From assembly GCF_010183535.1 (NCBI RefSeq), contig NC_071331.1:10850001-10914000 (forward strand): DNA of 64,000 bases, in the 5' to 3' direction. Positions within the stretch are counted from its first letter, which is position 1, and each line of letters begins with the position of its first letter. The position numbers were made by a program, and so were the translations under genes. This stretch comes from Caenorhabditis remanei (taxonomy: Eukaryota; Nematoda; Chromadorea; Rhabditida; Rhabditidae). The notes under the pieces are model-generated. The model had not been told where the DNA came from, did not search any database, and saw nothing but the letters and a program-made list of their open reading frames with translations. Shown in pieces: positions 1 through 11,413 of the stretch.

Positions 1-2465
1 CAGTCTCATAATTTTGAACAAATGGAAAAAGAGGAGGAAGAGAACGTTTATATGAAAGAGAGGGATTATGCCCTTGGTTGATTAGTATCGCAATCACCTC
101 CATAGCCCAATAAACCACACCGGTTATCTTCGAGCGCTGAAGGATTTCCTGAACAATTGAATTCTTAAGATATGCATCCACATTCACATTGCAGCATGAA
201 AATTCGGATTCTTTACTTAATCCGAGAGCACGGGCGTTCAAATACTCAATCATGTCTTCTTCCGCACTTTCAACTCCTTTTAATTCCAGACAGAATGCAT
301 AAGTAGAACAAATCGATGCGACATAGAACTCATTATTCACGTCGGTATTTTCATCGTTCATTATATTTCTGAAAATTATTAAATTTTAATTGTTTCGATA
401 TGGGTAACTAACATTAATAACCGTGTATCGAAGATGGTTGCCCCGAGATCCATGATATCAGGAAGTATACAGATCTCTCTTATCATTTTAGTCACTTTTC
501 TTTGTACCTTGGGTATGTTCTGTTTTTGAGTTGTCATTTTTTCCAAAACTTCTTCGGTTCTCATTACTCTCAAGTGGTTCAATAGTTGTTCAATAGCTCC
601 AATGCCATGTAGTTTCTCTCGTAATTTTTCACTCCGGCGCATCAACTTTATGAAAATAGTGCATATCATTGTATATCCCTCACACTTTCCATCATCTCTA
701 ACTATTCCACTGTGCATATCGAAAAACCAGAATAATTCTTTGAAGAATAAATCCAGATAGTCCTCTGCCAACGGGGTGGTTTTGTCACCTTCTTTTGACG
801 GATCGAATTCTTCTTTCGCTTTTTTGGTACATGCCAGCATCACTTCAATAGGTCGTTGAACGTTATTCAAACAAGATAAGCTACTGTATTCTGAGTTCTC
901 GCATCTTTCCCACACAGCTGTTATATAGATAGCAGAAATATAGCAGAAAATATCGGGATCCATAGGCCTAAAAGCATCAGAGTGTGCTCCAAATTTCATC
1001 GTATCCCACAACAAGACATGAATGTTCTCCGGAGTCGAGGATTTGAACATGTCCATCGCCAGGAGCATGTGATCTCCGAATCGATTCATGTCAGTCTCGA
1101 AGGGAGCACGGTCAAGAACATTCACTTCTCCACAAGCCGCATTACACAACTGATTCCACAAGAGAATGCTTAATTGCATCATGTCATTCTCGTCGGAAAA
1201 TTCATCCATAATTCTGTGGATCCAATGAAGATACTTATCCACTCTATCACTGAGACTTTGAAGTGAATTATCTTTCATGTGCAACTCGAGAATGTCTCTG
1301 ATAACATATTTAAGATCTGATTTCCGTCTTAACAGTGTGCAGTATTTCATCGCATACAGAGATTGTTTTAGTGTCGCAGTGTTCACAAGGAAGAGGCCAT
1401 CGATATCAGCTGATTTCACCGCTTCAACGTCTGAAAGAAATGACAGACTTTACAAATCGAAGTGGAGAAAAGACTAACCCAGAACAATAACAGTTTTCAA
1501 GGCGTCATGTCTTCTTTTCAGTTGAGTTAAACATTCTTCAGTAACTTTGGTTTTTGAACAATCCAAAGTTTTCAGTCTCCTCAGAACTGCTCCTGAAGAC
1601 AAGAAATCTTGAGTGATATCTGGTAATAAGTGACGACGGGATCTGCAAAAGGCGGATAGACAATTCATTATTCTCATTGTGTTCTTACGTTTGTTGCGAT
1701 ATATCTAGATATTCCAATTGAGGAGCACTCCCCAGATTTATCCAAGTTTCACGCGGACAGCTTATGATATCTCTCATGATAAGGAACTTCAGACTCGTCA
1801 TTGAACCCATATTGGTGATCTTTGGAACTTTCGTCTCGCTGATATTCAATTGAATGAGTCTCGGTAATCTCCCACAAAGTTTATCGATATCCCTAGGACT
1901 CGTCGTTATTCCAACGAATTTGAGACATTTGAGGTTTCGGAAAGCGGCGCCGATCTGAATTATAAACATAAATCATTTTTATTGTATAAATACAAAACAC
2001 TCACCTTTCTAGTACATATGGTTGAACATATTCCCGTTCCACTCAGGTACAGATGAGACAGACTATACCCACGTGCCTGATCTGCAATTATTATTTTCGA
2101 CTACTTATTTGTTATTTTTCACATACACAAATCAGCAGGATCGGATAGACACAGTTTTATATCCTCAGGTGAAGTTGGGGAGGGCGATAATTCGAGGTGT
2201 GCTACCAACTCAATTCGGCATAGCCTTGTCAATGATTTCTTCACACTGTGTTTCCAAATGTTGTAGATTTTAGTAGCTACTTGGAATCCAAAGTAATCAT
2301 AAGTGAGCATCTCTTTTTCTGTCAATGTCTTCGGCCCTGAAAATTGAATTTTATTTTCTCGTATTTTCGAAATAGTTACTTACTTGGGTTGAGCCTTTTC
2401 TCTCTTAGAGCTATCCTACCAGCTATGTCTTGCAGTGTGGGTATGACATTGTTATTAGCGGCCAT
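1..2465 (-). CDS. ZYG-11-like LRR/armadillo-type protein, partial (3' end beyond window)
   Basis: Unnamed member of the ZYG-11/ZER-1 family, which act as substrate receptors of CUL-2 ubiquitin ligases. Minus-strand exons are 2465-2384, 2336-2127, 2081-2005, 1954-1689, 1642-1479, 1430-413 and 368-<1. Every junction has GT/AG ends, introns are 42-50 bp, and the frame closes through all of them. The start ATG at 2465 gives MAANNNVIPTLQDI, the helical N-terminus where this family binds elongin/cullin. Residues from about 100 to 270 are leucine-rich repeats (LYLSGTGI, LKCLKF, LIQLNIS, LEYLDIS). The rest is helical, armadillo-like. At least 728 codons are present without a stop, and ZYG-11 is about 800 residues, so little is missing. 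It pairs with the related gene at 4738-7863. The domain reading is family knowledge, and the exact paralog is not determined. Confidence 0.85.
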
Positions 2466-2760
2466 CTCGACTGGGAATTGTTCGACGAGAAAACTGTAAT
2501 GAAGCAGTTGGTTGAAAGAAGTTGAAAAGAATTTGAGAAAAATAAATGTTAAAATGTGAAAAAGAGGAGAGAGAAAATGAAAATCGGGAGAAGTGATGAT
2601 GACAAAAAGGTAGATCAAAATGAAACAAAAACGAAAACTTTGAATTGTAGATCAAAAAATAAAGTATGTCTGAGAAGGCGAAAATAGACAAACATTTCGG
2701 TAGATATCTTCTCAAAAGGGAAGTTTATGACGAGCCTTGATTTTTTTTTAATTGGACCAT

Positions 2761-2978
2761 ATATACTTTCGACCCTCCTAATTCTAAAACTGCAATTAAA
2801 ATCAGTTAAATGCTCACGTGGACCGAGTTATGAATCTTCAAAGTTTTAATACTGAAAAGTCATTTCCACGTGTACCGAAAAGTGTACCTCCTCAATCCCA
2901 AGATATTTTCGTGAAGGTTTGTCTGAGCAATTGGCTGATTTTTCTTGCAGTTCTGGAATCAGCAGGGTCGAAAGTACC
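2761..2978. repeat. Inverted-repeat element upstream of srz gene
   Basis: Arms of about 32 bp at 2761-2792 and 2947-2978 are imperfect inverted copies (about 26 of 31 positions match by eye; shared core ctttcgaccct and aactgc). A partial third copy lies at 3027-3055. The open frame across this stretch shows no domain. Most likely a decayed MITE in the spacer between the first ZYG-11-like gene and the srz gene. Confidence 0.45.
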
Positions 2979-3142
2979 TTTGGATAAATTTATGGAAAAA
3001 TTTAACTCGACTCGTCATTGGCTGAATTTTCCCGTTCCAGAACTGTTGTGAGTCGACAATAACTGAAGCGCACCTAACGAACTTTTGGCTTTTTGAGGAA
3101 AAATTGAAAGTTTCAAAATAACACAAAGATCATAAATCGGGT

Positions 3143-3153
3143 GGCAGGTGAAT
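3143..3153 (-). promoter_or_regulatory. E-box WWYCACSTGYY upstream of srz gene
   Basis: The minus strand reads ATTCACCTGCC, a full match to WWYCACSTGYY, about 115 bp before the srz start codon at 3265. Motifs of this form were described upstream of C. elegans chemoreceptor families and linked to ADL expression (from memory). The same 11-mer class lies before all four srz loci in this window. Confidence 0.55.
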
Positions 3154-3264
3154 CCAGAATCACCTATTCTAACAAAACTGATTAGAAAGCATACTTCTCT
3201 CCCCAATTTTATTTCAACTTCCAAATGTGATTGTCTGCGAATTAGTCTAGTCTGCAAAAAAACT

Positions 3265-4633
3265 ATGTTTTATCCAAATTTGAGTTGTTTCGGAGACGGA
3301 AACAGATCATGTCACTATGATTATGATACTGAATTTTCTTTTGCACTTTATTCTGTATTTGTTGGTTACTTGGCTAACATTGTGATATTTCCTATTTATG
3401 TTTATGTGAATAGAACGAACGAAAAGAGAGATAAAAAAGTGAGATTCAGAGTGAAAATATTAAATTAAATTAAACTTTTAGATATCTTTGTATCCGTTTA
3501 CCAATCATTTCTATAAAGTGATTAGAAATTTCAATATTCTCTCAATCATTTCATTTATCAGTATTCTAGTAGCATTAGAAATACATCCTCCACGATCTCC
3601 TGGGTAAGCTCATCAGAAACTCTTATTCAATTTCGATGGAACAAGTTATTCTTCTCACATAAATCTCTAAATTTACAGAACTACGTTGGAAGCTTTTGTA
3701 TGGTTTGGCGGAGCTATCGCTTATTTTCTATTTCTTTTCATTGTGACAATCAGTTTCCACTTCCACCATTTCATGCTATTCATTTTGTCATTACAAAGAT
3801 GTTTATTTCACTTTTATCCCAATTCGAAAACTTTTCTCAAATTGGATAACTTGTATAAGCGACAATTTGTAATATTTCTCTACATACTCACGGGCGTTCT
3901 GGTACTTCTGAAATGCGTCGACCCTCATGATGTTAATTTGCCAACAATAACCTTTTTGGTGAGTTTAATAATAAATCGGCTTTTGTAATAACTTGTTTGT
4001 AACTTTTCTTATTAATTTTTAGTTGATTACGACTCTTCAAAACACTTTTCTTCTGGTATCAGCACTTCTTCAAATTCTAGTTGCCTACCGTATTAAAAAA
4101 CAAGGAACTTCAAAGCCTACAAAACTCCAAAAGTTTGTATTCTGGCAAACAATAGCCATAGCTATCTGTGTCAACTTATCTCTGATACCTTTATTTTACA
4201 ATGTACTCCGTGATGGCTTCAAATTTGATGATGTAAGTTTATAGATTCTTTTCCCAACACCTCTGGAATGCAGTTATAAAAACTTTCATACTGTATTAGC
4301 ACGACATGCGTCTTACAACCGCGCTCTACCGAAACCAAAGAAAAATGTGTGAATTGAAAGACTCAAAGTAAGAATGTCATTTTTCAAGGGCTTTTCGGTG
4401 GAGCGCAGTTGTAAAAATTGTGCCGAGCTAATATCAAATTCAGTCTAAATAAATTTCAGTTAAAAGGATACTCCATTGCCATCGACGGTGTTATAACTCT
4501 ACTTCTGATTCAATTCACATATTTGGTTTGCAATCGGAAGAGTTTGGCGACAATCTGTAAGAAACTCAAACCTCGACAATGTTGCAAGTCCTCACGAGTT
4601 CAGCCTATCAGCAGACTCAATGTTGTTTCCTAG
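3265..4633 (+). CDS. Srz-class seven-TM chemoreceptor
   Basis: Serpentine receptor class Z, a nematode-specific GPCR family thought to act in ciliated chemosensory neurons. Exons are 3265-3438, 3482-3603, 3679-3958, 4023-4232 and 4460-4633, giving 319 residues with all splice phases closing. The hallmark is IFPIYVYVNRTNEKRDK at the end of TM1, close to the srz signature PFYVYVNKxNRERD. Hydrophobic segments follow in each exon, and the protein ends in a short cytoplasmic tail. The ATG at 3265 is chosen because exon 1 is then 174 nt, exactly as in the related locus at 9351. Intron 4 is enlarged by a 136-bp MITE. The gene looks intact. Confidence 0.88.
4296..4431. mobile_element. MITE with TA target duplication (copy a)
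   Basis: A 136-bp palindromic element begins TTAGCACGAC and ends GTGCCGAGCTAA, flanked by TA on both sides. The arms contain the paired blocks CTTACAACCGCGCTCTACCG and CGGTGGAGCGCAGTTGTA. It lies inside intron 4 of the srz gene. Related copies are at 6700-6838 and 31680-31812, with a half copy at 34232-34264. No coding capacity, so a non-autonomous Tc1/mariner-superfamily element is the best guess. Confidence 0.75.
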
Positions 4634-4737
4634 CAATGAATCATCTCAGAATTCAAATCATTTATTGACTGTGAATTCATTAAAAAATTGACAAGAAAGA
4701 GAAAAAGGCTTATTACTTATTATTAATTAATTATTAA

Positions 4738-7700
4738 TTACTCTTCAATCATCTCCAGAGTCCGTGTCCTCTCTCTAACTAAATCGGGATCTGATGACCG
4801 ATATCCTCTCACATCTTGCAAGTACTTCGACACATCCATATCCAGTTGCTTCATCCGTCGAATCGTTCTCAACGACCAAATCACTTGTCCACTATTTCTT
4901 GGATGTCGGAGAAAGAATTCGAGATGTTTACTGGACAAGTAGATATTCAGACTCTGGTTTACTCGGTTTATTGGGATTGTACGGACGTATCGGCATAGAC
5001 GATTGGCTGGGTTGTCATGTTCCCTAAACACTTTATGTGTATATTTCACTTGGACAAGAAGAGTGGATAGTGTGGCTGCCACGTTATACGAGACTTCAGC
5101 GTTATAGTATAGTTGGGTCTCCTCGTCAAATTCTTCATTGTTGCATACGAGCAAGGCGCTGAAAAAATATGGTTTGGCTATATTCCTCTAATATGTAGAA
5201 AACTCACGCGAATTCAGTGAGATCCCATCGTTCAACACGTCTCACAAAGATACAAACTTCAGAAGCCACCGATAGATATCTCAACAGTTGAGTAATCAAC
5301 AAATACGGCATTTTGCTAACTCTGTCCTGTCGTTGGAGAGCTACGAAAAGTTCTTCAAATGCTCCCAACTCCACAAGAATATTGCGTGCCGATTCACTTC
5401 TCTCCGTGATACCAATCAAAACCTGAAGACACCACTCGACCATGAGGTTACTTCTCAAGTCAATCCAACACAGCAACAGTTGCCACAACTCGTTCATGAT
5501 ATCCCAGTTTCGACCGATTTTATCAAGTTTCTCTAGACTCATTTGACGAACAAGCGTACCGAAGATGACAAAAGTCGGGAGAAGCGTATACTCAAAGGGA
5601 GGAATCGCAACGCTCATGATACAGTCCAGAGCCATAGTGCACACTTCATCAGCACGCGCACGACAGATTTCCAGAATATGAGGTTGTTCGAGAAGAATCC
5701 ACGCGGATTCGTTGAAATGATAGTCAAGGGATACCAAAAGTTGATCAATCATCTCGAATATTTCATGTTGGGGAAGCATTTCGAGGCGGCCCTCTCTGAA
5801 AACACGTTGATACAGTTACAGACAAGTATCTGAAAATACTCACGTGGCAAGAACACTCAACGAGAAGTTGGTCGCGTGATCAACCTGACAATCCCACGGG
5901 AACATCCTCTTGATATCCAAAATGAGACGAATGAATGCAGACGTCCGTCTCATATCATCATTCTCATACTCCCAAATCTCATTGACATCTTCCAGAATCA
6001 TCAGAATCGACTCCTTCCGTTTTAACTTGATGTAGTGTCTCAACGCTTCTTCCGTTGATTTCGGAGTCGCCACATTCAGGAGGTCGATATTGTCGACAAT
6101 CGATCGACTGAGCAACGTTCCAACCGTTGCAACACTCTTCAGATTCTTGTGAGTCTTCATAATCTGTTGAAGTGTTCCCAAGTCGAGATCCGTTCCAGTA
6201 CAGTCCATGTGTACTAGTTGGGGAAGCACGATTCGAGAATGCAAATATTTCAGCATCATCAATCCTCTCTTAGAATATCTGAAATCAGGGACGGCCTTCA
6301 AATTGAATTCAAAAGTTTTCAGTAATATTTACCCAGTTTTTGAAACATCCAATATTTGTAACATAGTTAGTTGAGCAATACTTTTCCATTGGTGATGCGA
6401 CTTGAATTCGATATCTCTCAATATAAGAATTTTCAGATTTTTCAGTTGAGCTATGGGTCGAATGCTTGGGAAGGCAGTGTTGCTGACGTCGAGGAGCCGA
6501 AGATTCGAGAAGAATCGGCATAGATTGTTGAAGTCCTCTCCAGTGATGGATCGTCCAGCGATGGTGAGACTCTCGAGTGATGGAATTAGTGGAAACGTCT
6601 GGAAATTTATAATGTGAACAAATTCAAAAGTTGCAGTATTTATTTATTTTTGCATCGAAACAGGATAATTTTGAGTTTTGATTTTTATAGATCTATGTAT
6701 TAGCACGGTACGCTTCTTACAACCGTGCTCTACCGAAACCGAAGAAAATTGGGTGCGAAATTGAGAGACTCAAAGTAAAAGAGACGCTTTTCAACGACAT
6801 TCCGGTGGAGCGCAGTTGCAAGAACTGTGCCAAGCTAATAAAACCAAACAAAATTTAGTTCGTACCGTTTTCAAAAATGTAATATTGAATGCATTCGAAA
6901 ACTTTTATGTATTAGCTTGCGCCAAGATAGCGGACCTATATCTCGTGGATGTGAAATAGCACAAAAATGTTGTCAACTACAAAAATTTAGCCCTAGATGT
7001 GATCTACACAGACTTATAAAATTTGAAACAATTGAGCATGTTTTGAGACCGTGATGATATCTCAAAGTTTATAGCTTCTATTGAAAAAATATCGATTTCG
7101 TTATTTTCTAACCGCTCTATCAATACTTCCTAGGTAGCTTGAATATCTAACAACCGCACGAAACAGTAAAATATTATTTTGATTTTGACCGAAAAACTAA
7201 TTTCCAGTTATGTTCTTTCTACTTTCGATCAAAAAGTTACTGTTTCTACATCTCCATAATCAAAAAAAGGTTTGCAGAACTTCAGTAGATCTAGTCTTTT
7301 TGTATTCCCAAAATCGCCACTTACCTTCCAAACCCATCCTCTGTACAACTTCTCGTCTCCGCTGATATCCAAACATCTCAACTTCGATGAAGACTTCGGA
7401 TTCAACGCCATTTTTAAGATTCTAGCCATATCGATATCTGAAATTTCGAGAATAATCAGTCTACAGTGTCCCCCAACCACTTACATATTCCATAATGATA
7501 ATGATTTCTGAAGTCTTCCAATTGTCCGATAGTCAACGATACCAAACTCAAATTTCGGAGCATCGAGACGACTGAATCATCACATTGACAATCTGACAAA
7601 TCCACGTTTGTCAGGAAGAAATTCTTCGAGAATCGACGAAGAATCATCTCGATCGACTGTTTTCGAGAGAGTAGTGCTCGGGAGAAGATCTCATTGCTCA

Positions 7701-7863
7701 GGTCGGGATGGATTATTTTGTTAGTTTGATTGATTTTATTATAGTCATCTGGAAATTTAATCATTTTCAGAGAAACTGGGGTGAAATTACTAGAAAACTT
7801 ACCATTACAAACATATTCTGCAAGTGCTTGAATAGCTATATCGGTCAATAGAGGAGCCGACAT
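4738..7863 (-). CDS. ZYG-11-like LRR/armadillo-type protein
   Basis: Complete family member, predicted 715 residues. Exons on the minus strand are 7863-7803, 7748-7485, 7437-7325, 6598-6333, 6278-5844, 5795-5208 and 5158-4738. All phases close, and the stop is TAA at 4738-4740. The N-terminus (MSAPLLTDIAIQALAEYV) is the helical cullin-binding region. LRRs run from about residue 75 to 270 (LTNVDLS, LRCLDIS, LESLTIAG, LRLLDVSNT, LQILDVS). An armadillo-like region fills the rest. As for ZYG-11, the likely role is substrate recognition for a CUL-2 ligase, but the substrate is unknown. Intron 3 (6599-7324) is 726 bp and holds a MITE. All other introns are 47-54 bp. Paralog of the gene at 1-2465. 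Confidence 0.88.
6700..6838. mobile_element. MITE with TA target duplication (copy b)
   Basis: A 139-bp copy of the element at 4296-4431, with the same TTAGCACGG start, CAAGCTAA end and TA flanks. It lies in the long third intron of the ZYG-11-like gene. Confidence 0.75.
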
Positions 7864-8270
7864 ATTCAAAGGGAATTAGTAGAGTAATGGGGGAGAGAAA
7901 ACACGAAAACTAAAGGAATACAGGGGAAAAACAATGAGAAAAAGAATGATAAATGATGATAAATATGGATTGGTAAAATGGCGGGTGAGCAGATCAAAAA
8001 TAGTTGGTGGAAAGAGGATGGGTCAAAATTGTTCTAGGTTGAACATTTGAAAAATTTGGTTTCGAAAAATTTGTAGATCAAAAAAACTATTTTAGTGGGA
8101 AAGCTGGCAGGCGTGAATTCGAAGATGTATGAAATATATGAACAAAAAGAATTTATAACAAAATAAATAATTTGTTTCTGAAACTGGTCTTCTATGAAAA
8201 AAAAAGAATTTGAGAGTTCACTTGTTTTTGTGTGATTTAGAAATTTCAGGTTTCAAAGATTTTTGGTTAT
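7864..8270. other. Intergenic, AT-rich, nothing recognised
   Basis: This is the spacer upstream of the second ZYG-11-like gene. It is purine-rich just before the start codon. No gene, repeat or RNA was recognised. Confidence 0.5.
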
Positions 8271-8273
8271 AGT

Positions 8274-8420
8274 GTGACCAGCCTGGCTGCCGCGCCTTCG
8301 GCGCTTCATCCGGCTGGCCTTTCGTTCACCTTCACAGAAAAGTGTGCGCGTGGCCGAGTGGTCCAAGGCGGCGGTCTCTGCGCAATAAGCGCAAGTTCGA
8401 TTTTGGGCCCGGCCGCTTTC
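8274..8420 (+). repeat. GC-rich tRNA-like / SINE-like island
   Basis: An abrupt GC-rich block in AT-rich DNA. A hairpin-forming part (8281-8325, containing gcgccttcggcgc) is followed by a tRNA-like stretch. A perfect A-box, TGGCCGAGTGG, lies at 8351-8361 and a weak B-box, AGTTCGATTTT, begins about 41 bp later. The spacing is too short for a functional tRNA-Leu or tRNA-Ser, and no acceptor stem closes. I read it as a tRNA-derived repeat or tRNA pseudogene. Confidence 0.4.
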
Positions 8421-9044
8421 CTTTCTCATTTCTTAAAATTTGCGGACATTGGGACAGATGGACAGACTCCCCATGCGTTTTATATATAAGAATGATTTTT
8501 CAGTTTCAAAGTATCTTTTCCAGATCTTCCCAATTATGAAATTTATTGTTCGCATTTTATCCGAAGAGATTTTCCGAAAAACAAAAACTCAGAATGAAGC
8601 AGAGATCAATGTTTCATGTTGAGTACATTCAAGATGATGGTGTTCATTAAACAGTGAGTCGAACGAAAGGAAACTATAATAAAAACTGAAAATAGATGAA
8701 TTTCATGGACTACTGGGTTTTAATTTAATGGAAAATTTAAAAAAAATCGGAAAAGACTACATAGGATTGTAGATTCACAGCATCTCCAGGATAAGTCGTC
8801 ACAGCCAGTTTCGAAATGAGAAGTTTGGAATCGAACGGTTTAAAAATATAAAAGTTACTTTTTTTACAGTTTCAAAGTTGTTTTGTTTTCTGACTTATTT
8901 TTAGATTCTGCTTTTTCTTTCTGTAATACTTTTTAAAAAAACTGAAATAAGACCAAAAACTCGAGATGCTTGACCATATTTGGAATTGCGTTGATTACCT
9001 AATAAGTAGATTGATCAGCGATTTCTGATCGGAATAAAATAGTA

Positions 9045-9111
9045 CTGTTTCATGATGTATTCATTCGAACAGATTTTTAAAGTGATTTGTTGTGTTTGCG
9101 AATAATATATG
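9045..9111 (+). ncRNA. Candidate 21U-RNA (piRNA) locus
   Basis: CTGTTTCA at 9045-9052. A YRNT signal (tgtt) places the first U at 9091, 46 nt from the motif start. The predicted 21-mer is 9091-9111, in intergenic DNA. Confidence 0.4.
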
Positions 9112-9280
9112 AATAGAGTGATTTTAGTTCTCTTCTGTTTGGTTCTCTCTGAAATCGTTTCGTAAGAATTTTTGCACACCATTATTTTTTGTATGCCTTT
9201 AAATTTAAAACGTTTTCAATTATTGAGAGCTCAAAGAATTCAATTCAGAGATTAATAAGCAGAGGGTCATTAACCAATCA

Positions 9281-9291
9281 GACAGGTGAAA
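9281..9291 (-). promoter_or_regulatory. E-box WWYCACSTGYY upstream of srz locus
   Basis: The minus strand reads TTTCACCTGTC, about 60 bp before the start codon at 9351. It matches the class of motif before the other srz genes here. Confidence 0.55.
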
Positions 9292-9350
9292 TAAATGATG
9301 TTTCCCGCCGAAAAGTTTTCTCTTGAGCGGTCAACCTATTTACTTCTAAA

Positions 9351-10539
9351 ATGAACGTAACTCAGCTTCTCAATATTTCTGACTTTTTTGAAACTGTAGA
9401 AAACTTCCAAGCCTTGTGGCTCGACGTGTTCTATTTGTTTCTTCTGATGGTTCTGGTAGTCCTTGTGATTTTATTCCCGTTTTATGTGTATGTTAACCAA
9501 GTGAACCGGAGAAGAGATGAGATGGTATGAATCTATACGGACTAGTTTCTGTGTATAGAGAAGAAATTTCAGATGCCAGTATTTCCCATCACCAATCACT
9601 TTTATGAAATGATGAAGATTAATTATGTATTGTTTCTTAGCTTGGTGGTTTCGTATTATCTGTTCAACTTTTTTGCAGATATGGATTGGTAAGTACTTGC
9701 ACTTCACTAAATTCGTAGAAGACAGTTTTCTTGAGGAATGTGAGGTTTTTGCTGAAAAATTGGTGGAATTTTTGCTGTATCAAGTTCCACGAAACTCCTT
9801 CTGCGCAAGTTTAGCCAATTCAGTAAGATCTTATAGTTCAATGCGTTTTACCTCAATTTCACTTTACCGGATCTAAAAAATTATCGATAAGGAAAAATTA
9901 ATTCACCGGAAAAACTAATACCAAAATCTTCATTTTGAAACAGTGCAACTATACTGCTTTTCTCATTCCAGGTCACTAACTTCCTTGCTTTTTCTACTCT
10001 TTGAAGTTCTCATTTTCCTCATGCTCCATGTCTACACTCAAGTGTTTCATCTACTCACATCCGTCCTTGTCATTCAGAAGTTTCTCATTTACTTCTTCCC
10101 ATCAACCGAACCTTATATTTCGAGGGCCTCTCTACGTCTTAATAGTATGTATCCGATCTATTTTATTTTTGGAGGAAAAGAAACAGTAGCTATTATTGTC
10201 TTTTTCTTCTATATATCTTCTGGCAGACTATGGTTATTCTAATATTTAAAACTGTAAGTTTCCATACGAAAGTATCTCAACAATGACGGTCTTCAGGTAA
10301 CAATCCCCAGTGCTTTCATATTACAATTCTATATTCCTTATCAATTTTATATTCTCTCAGTTTTGATTGTCTCCGATATCATCATCACACCGTTAATGAT
10401 TCAAGTATCGTATTTATGTTGTAACAGACGAAATATCATAGCGATGAGAAATGTTTTTGAGATTTCAAGATTTCTTAAAACTATATTCAATGTCAAGAAC
10501 AATTCAACTGCCAAAGTGAAACCCAGAACTTACTCGTAA
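9351..10539 (+). pseudogene. srz chemoreceptor pseudogene (exon 3-exon 4 deletion fusion)
   Basis: The first exons match srz genes well: exon 1 9351-9524 (174 nt, ends FPFYVYVNQVNRRRDEM), exon 2 9573-9688, exon 3 from 9972. Exon 3 runs normally to FFFYIS and is then joined out of frame, with no intron, to the end of exon 4 (IFWQTMVILIFKT in the next frame, about 10211-10250). The fusion point is a short identity, roughly tat-at-tcttctgg, in both exons. The original frame hits TAA at 10240. Exon 5 (from 10297, containing DIIITPLMIQVSYL) and its splice acceptor persist. About 200 bp of exon 3, intron and exon 4 are missing compared with the locus at 11414-12587. Intron 2 is enlarged to 283 bp and holds a candidate 21U-RNA. 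Confidence 0.8.
9877..9943 (-). ncRNA. Candidate 21U-RNA (piRNA) locus
   Basis: TGAAACAG on the plus strand at 9936-9943 (CTGTTTCA on minus). YRNT gives a first U at 9897, offset 46. Predicted 21-mer 9877-9897, inside intron 2 of the srz pseudogene, antisense to it. Confidence 0.4.
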
Positions 10540-11413
10540 GTTTGAATTTTTTTAAATTAAAGTAAAGTGTTTTGATTTCAGCGTCAGGCAGCATGGTGTC
10601 TGAGAAATCTCGAGGTTGAATCTGAAATAGTTTCAATTTCGCACGCAAAATGTCTGATAACTGCTGCAACAATATTTCATTGGAATGAATGTGTTCTCGA
10701 TACAACTAGAGTGACGTGCTGAAGAATTCCTAAATATAGGAAAATAGTTTCAAATGTTCACGGTTTCTTCACCACTAGATCACACTGCACACTGACCACT
10801 AATGATTCAAGTGTCGTAGTTGTTGAAAAAGAAGTCAAGGACAGTTCAACTACTAAAGTGAAACCGATGTAGAGCAGAATTGACGCGTAACTTGCGACTT
10901 TAGAAGTTTTCGAAAATTTCTGGTAATTTAGCGCAGGGCAATATTGCGTCTAAGTAAATGTTGAGCTTGAATCAGAAATGATTTCAGCACCACACGAAAT
11001 AAAATGTCTGAAAACTATAAATGATTAAAATTAAATTTTTCCTGTTACAACACTTTTGGAAATCTTTTCAGGTTATCATACGCTGATCATTCTTTAGAAT
11101 CAAAACAACTATTTTTTGTTTTTTTGCTATCTTGTGCCTATTATACAGTGCCGATCATTGATAACTTTACCATTTGAAAATCAGTCATTTTAAAACGATT
11201 ATTTTGAGAGCCTAACATTTAGACCCTGGTTAGAATGAATTTAACAACTCTGCAATATTTTGTAACTTTTGACATTTCACCTGTTAAAATGCAAAAGTCT
11301 TGAATTAAATGCACAATTAAATGTTTTCCTTATGGATTAGTAAATAGCAAACCACCTGTTAACAATCCAGCCATTTATTCTTATAAATTAAACCCAAAGG
11401 TTACTGTATCCTT
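10540..11413. repeat. Decayed tandem copies of srz 3' end
   Basis: 10379-10700 and 10801-11030 are imperfect direct repeats. Both contain atgattcaagt-tcgta, then ttcaact-c-aagtgaaacc, then a gcagg-ca-t-tgtct block and a tgaatc-gaaat-attt stretch. The first copy is the last exon and 3' flank of the srz pseudogene, and the second is a decayed duplicate. Beyond 11030 nothing is recognised up to the next srz stop codon. Confidence 0.5.

Larger units (their letters stand above)
8490..9350. other. Intergenic region upstream of srz pseudogene
   Basis: AT-rich spacer with no gene. It holds a CTGTTTCA motif at 9045 and the E-box at 9281-9291. Confidence 0.5.

Noticed and set aside
2818..3051. 77-codon plus-strand ORF before the srz gene
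   Set aside because: It crosses the inverted-repeat element and has no domain or splice link to the srz gene.
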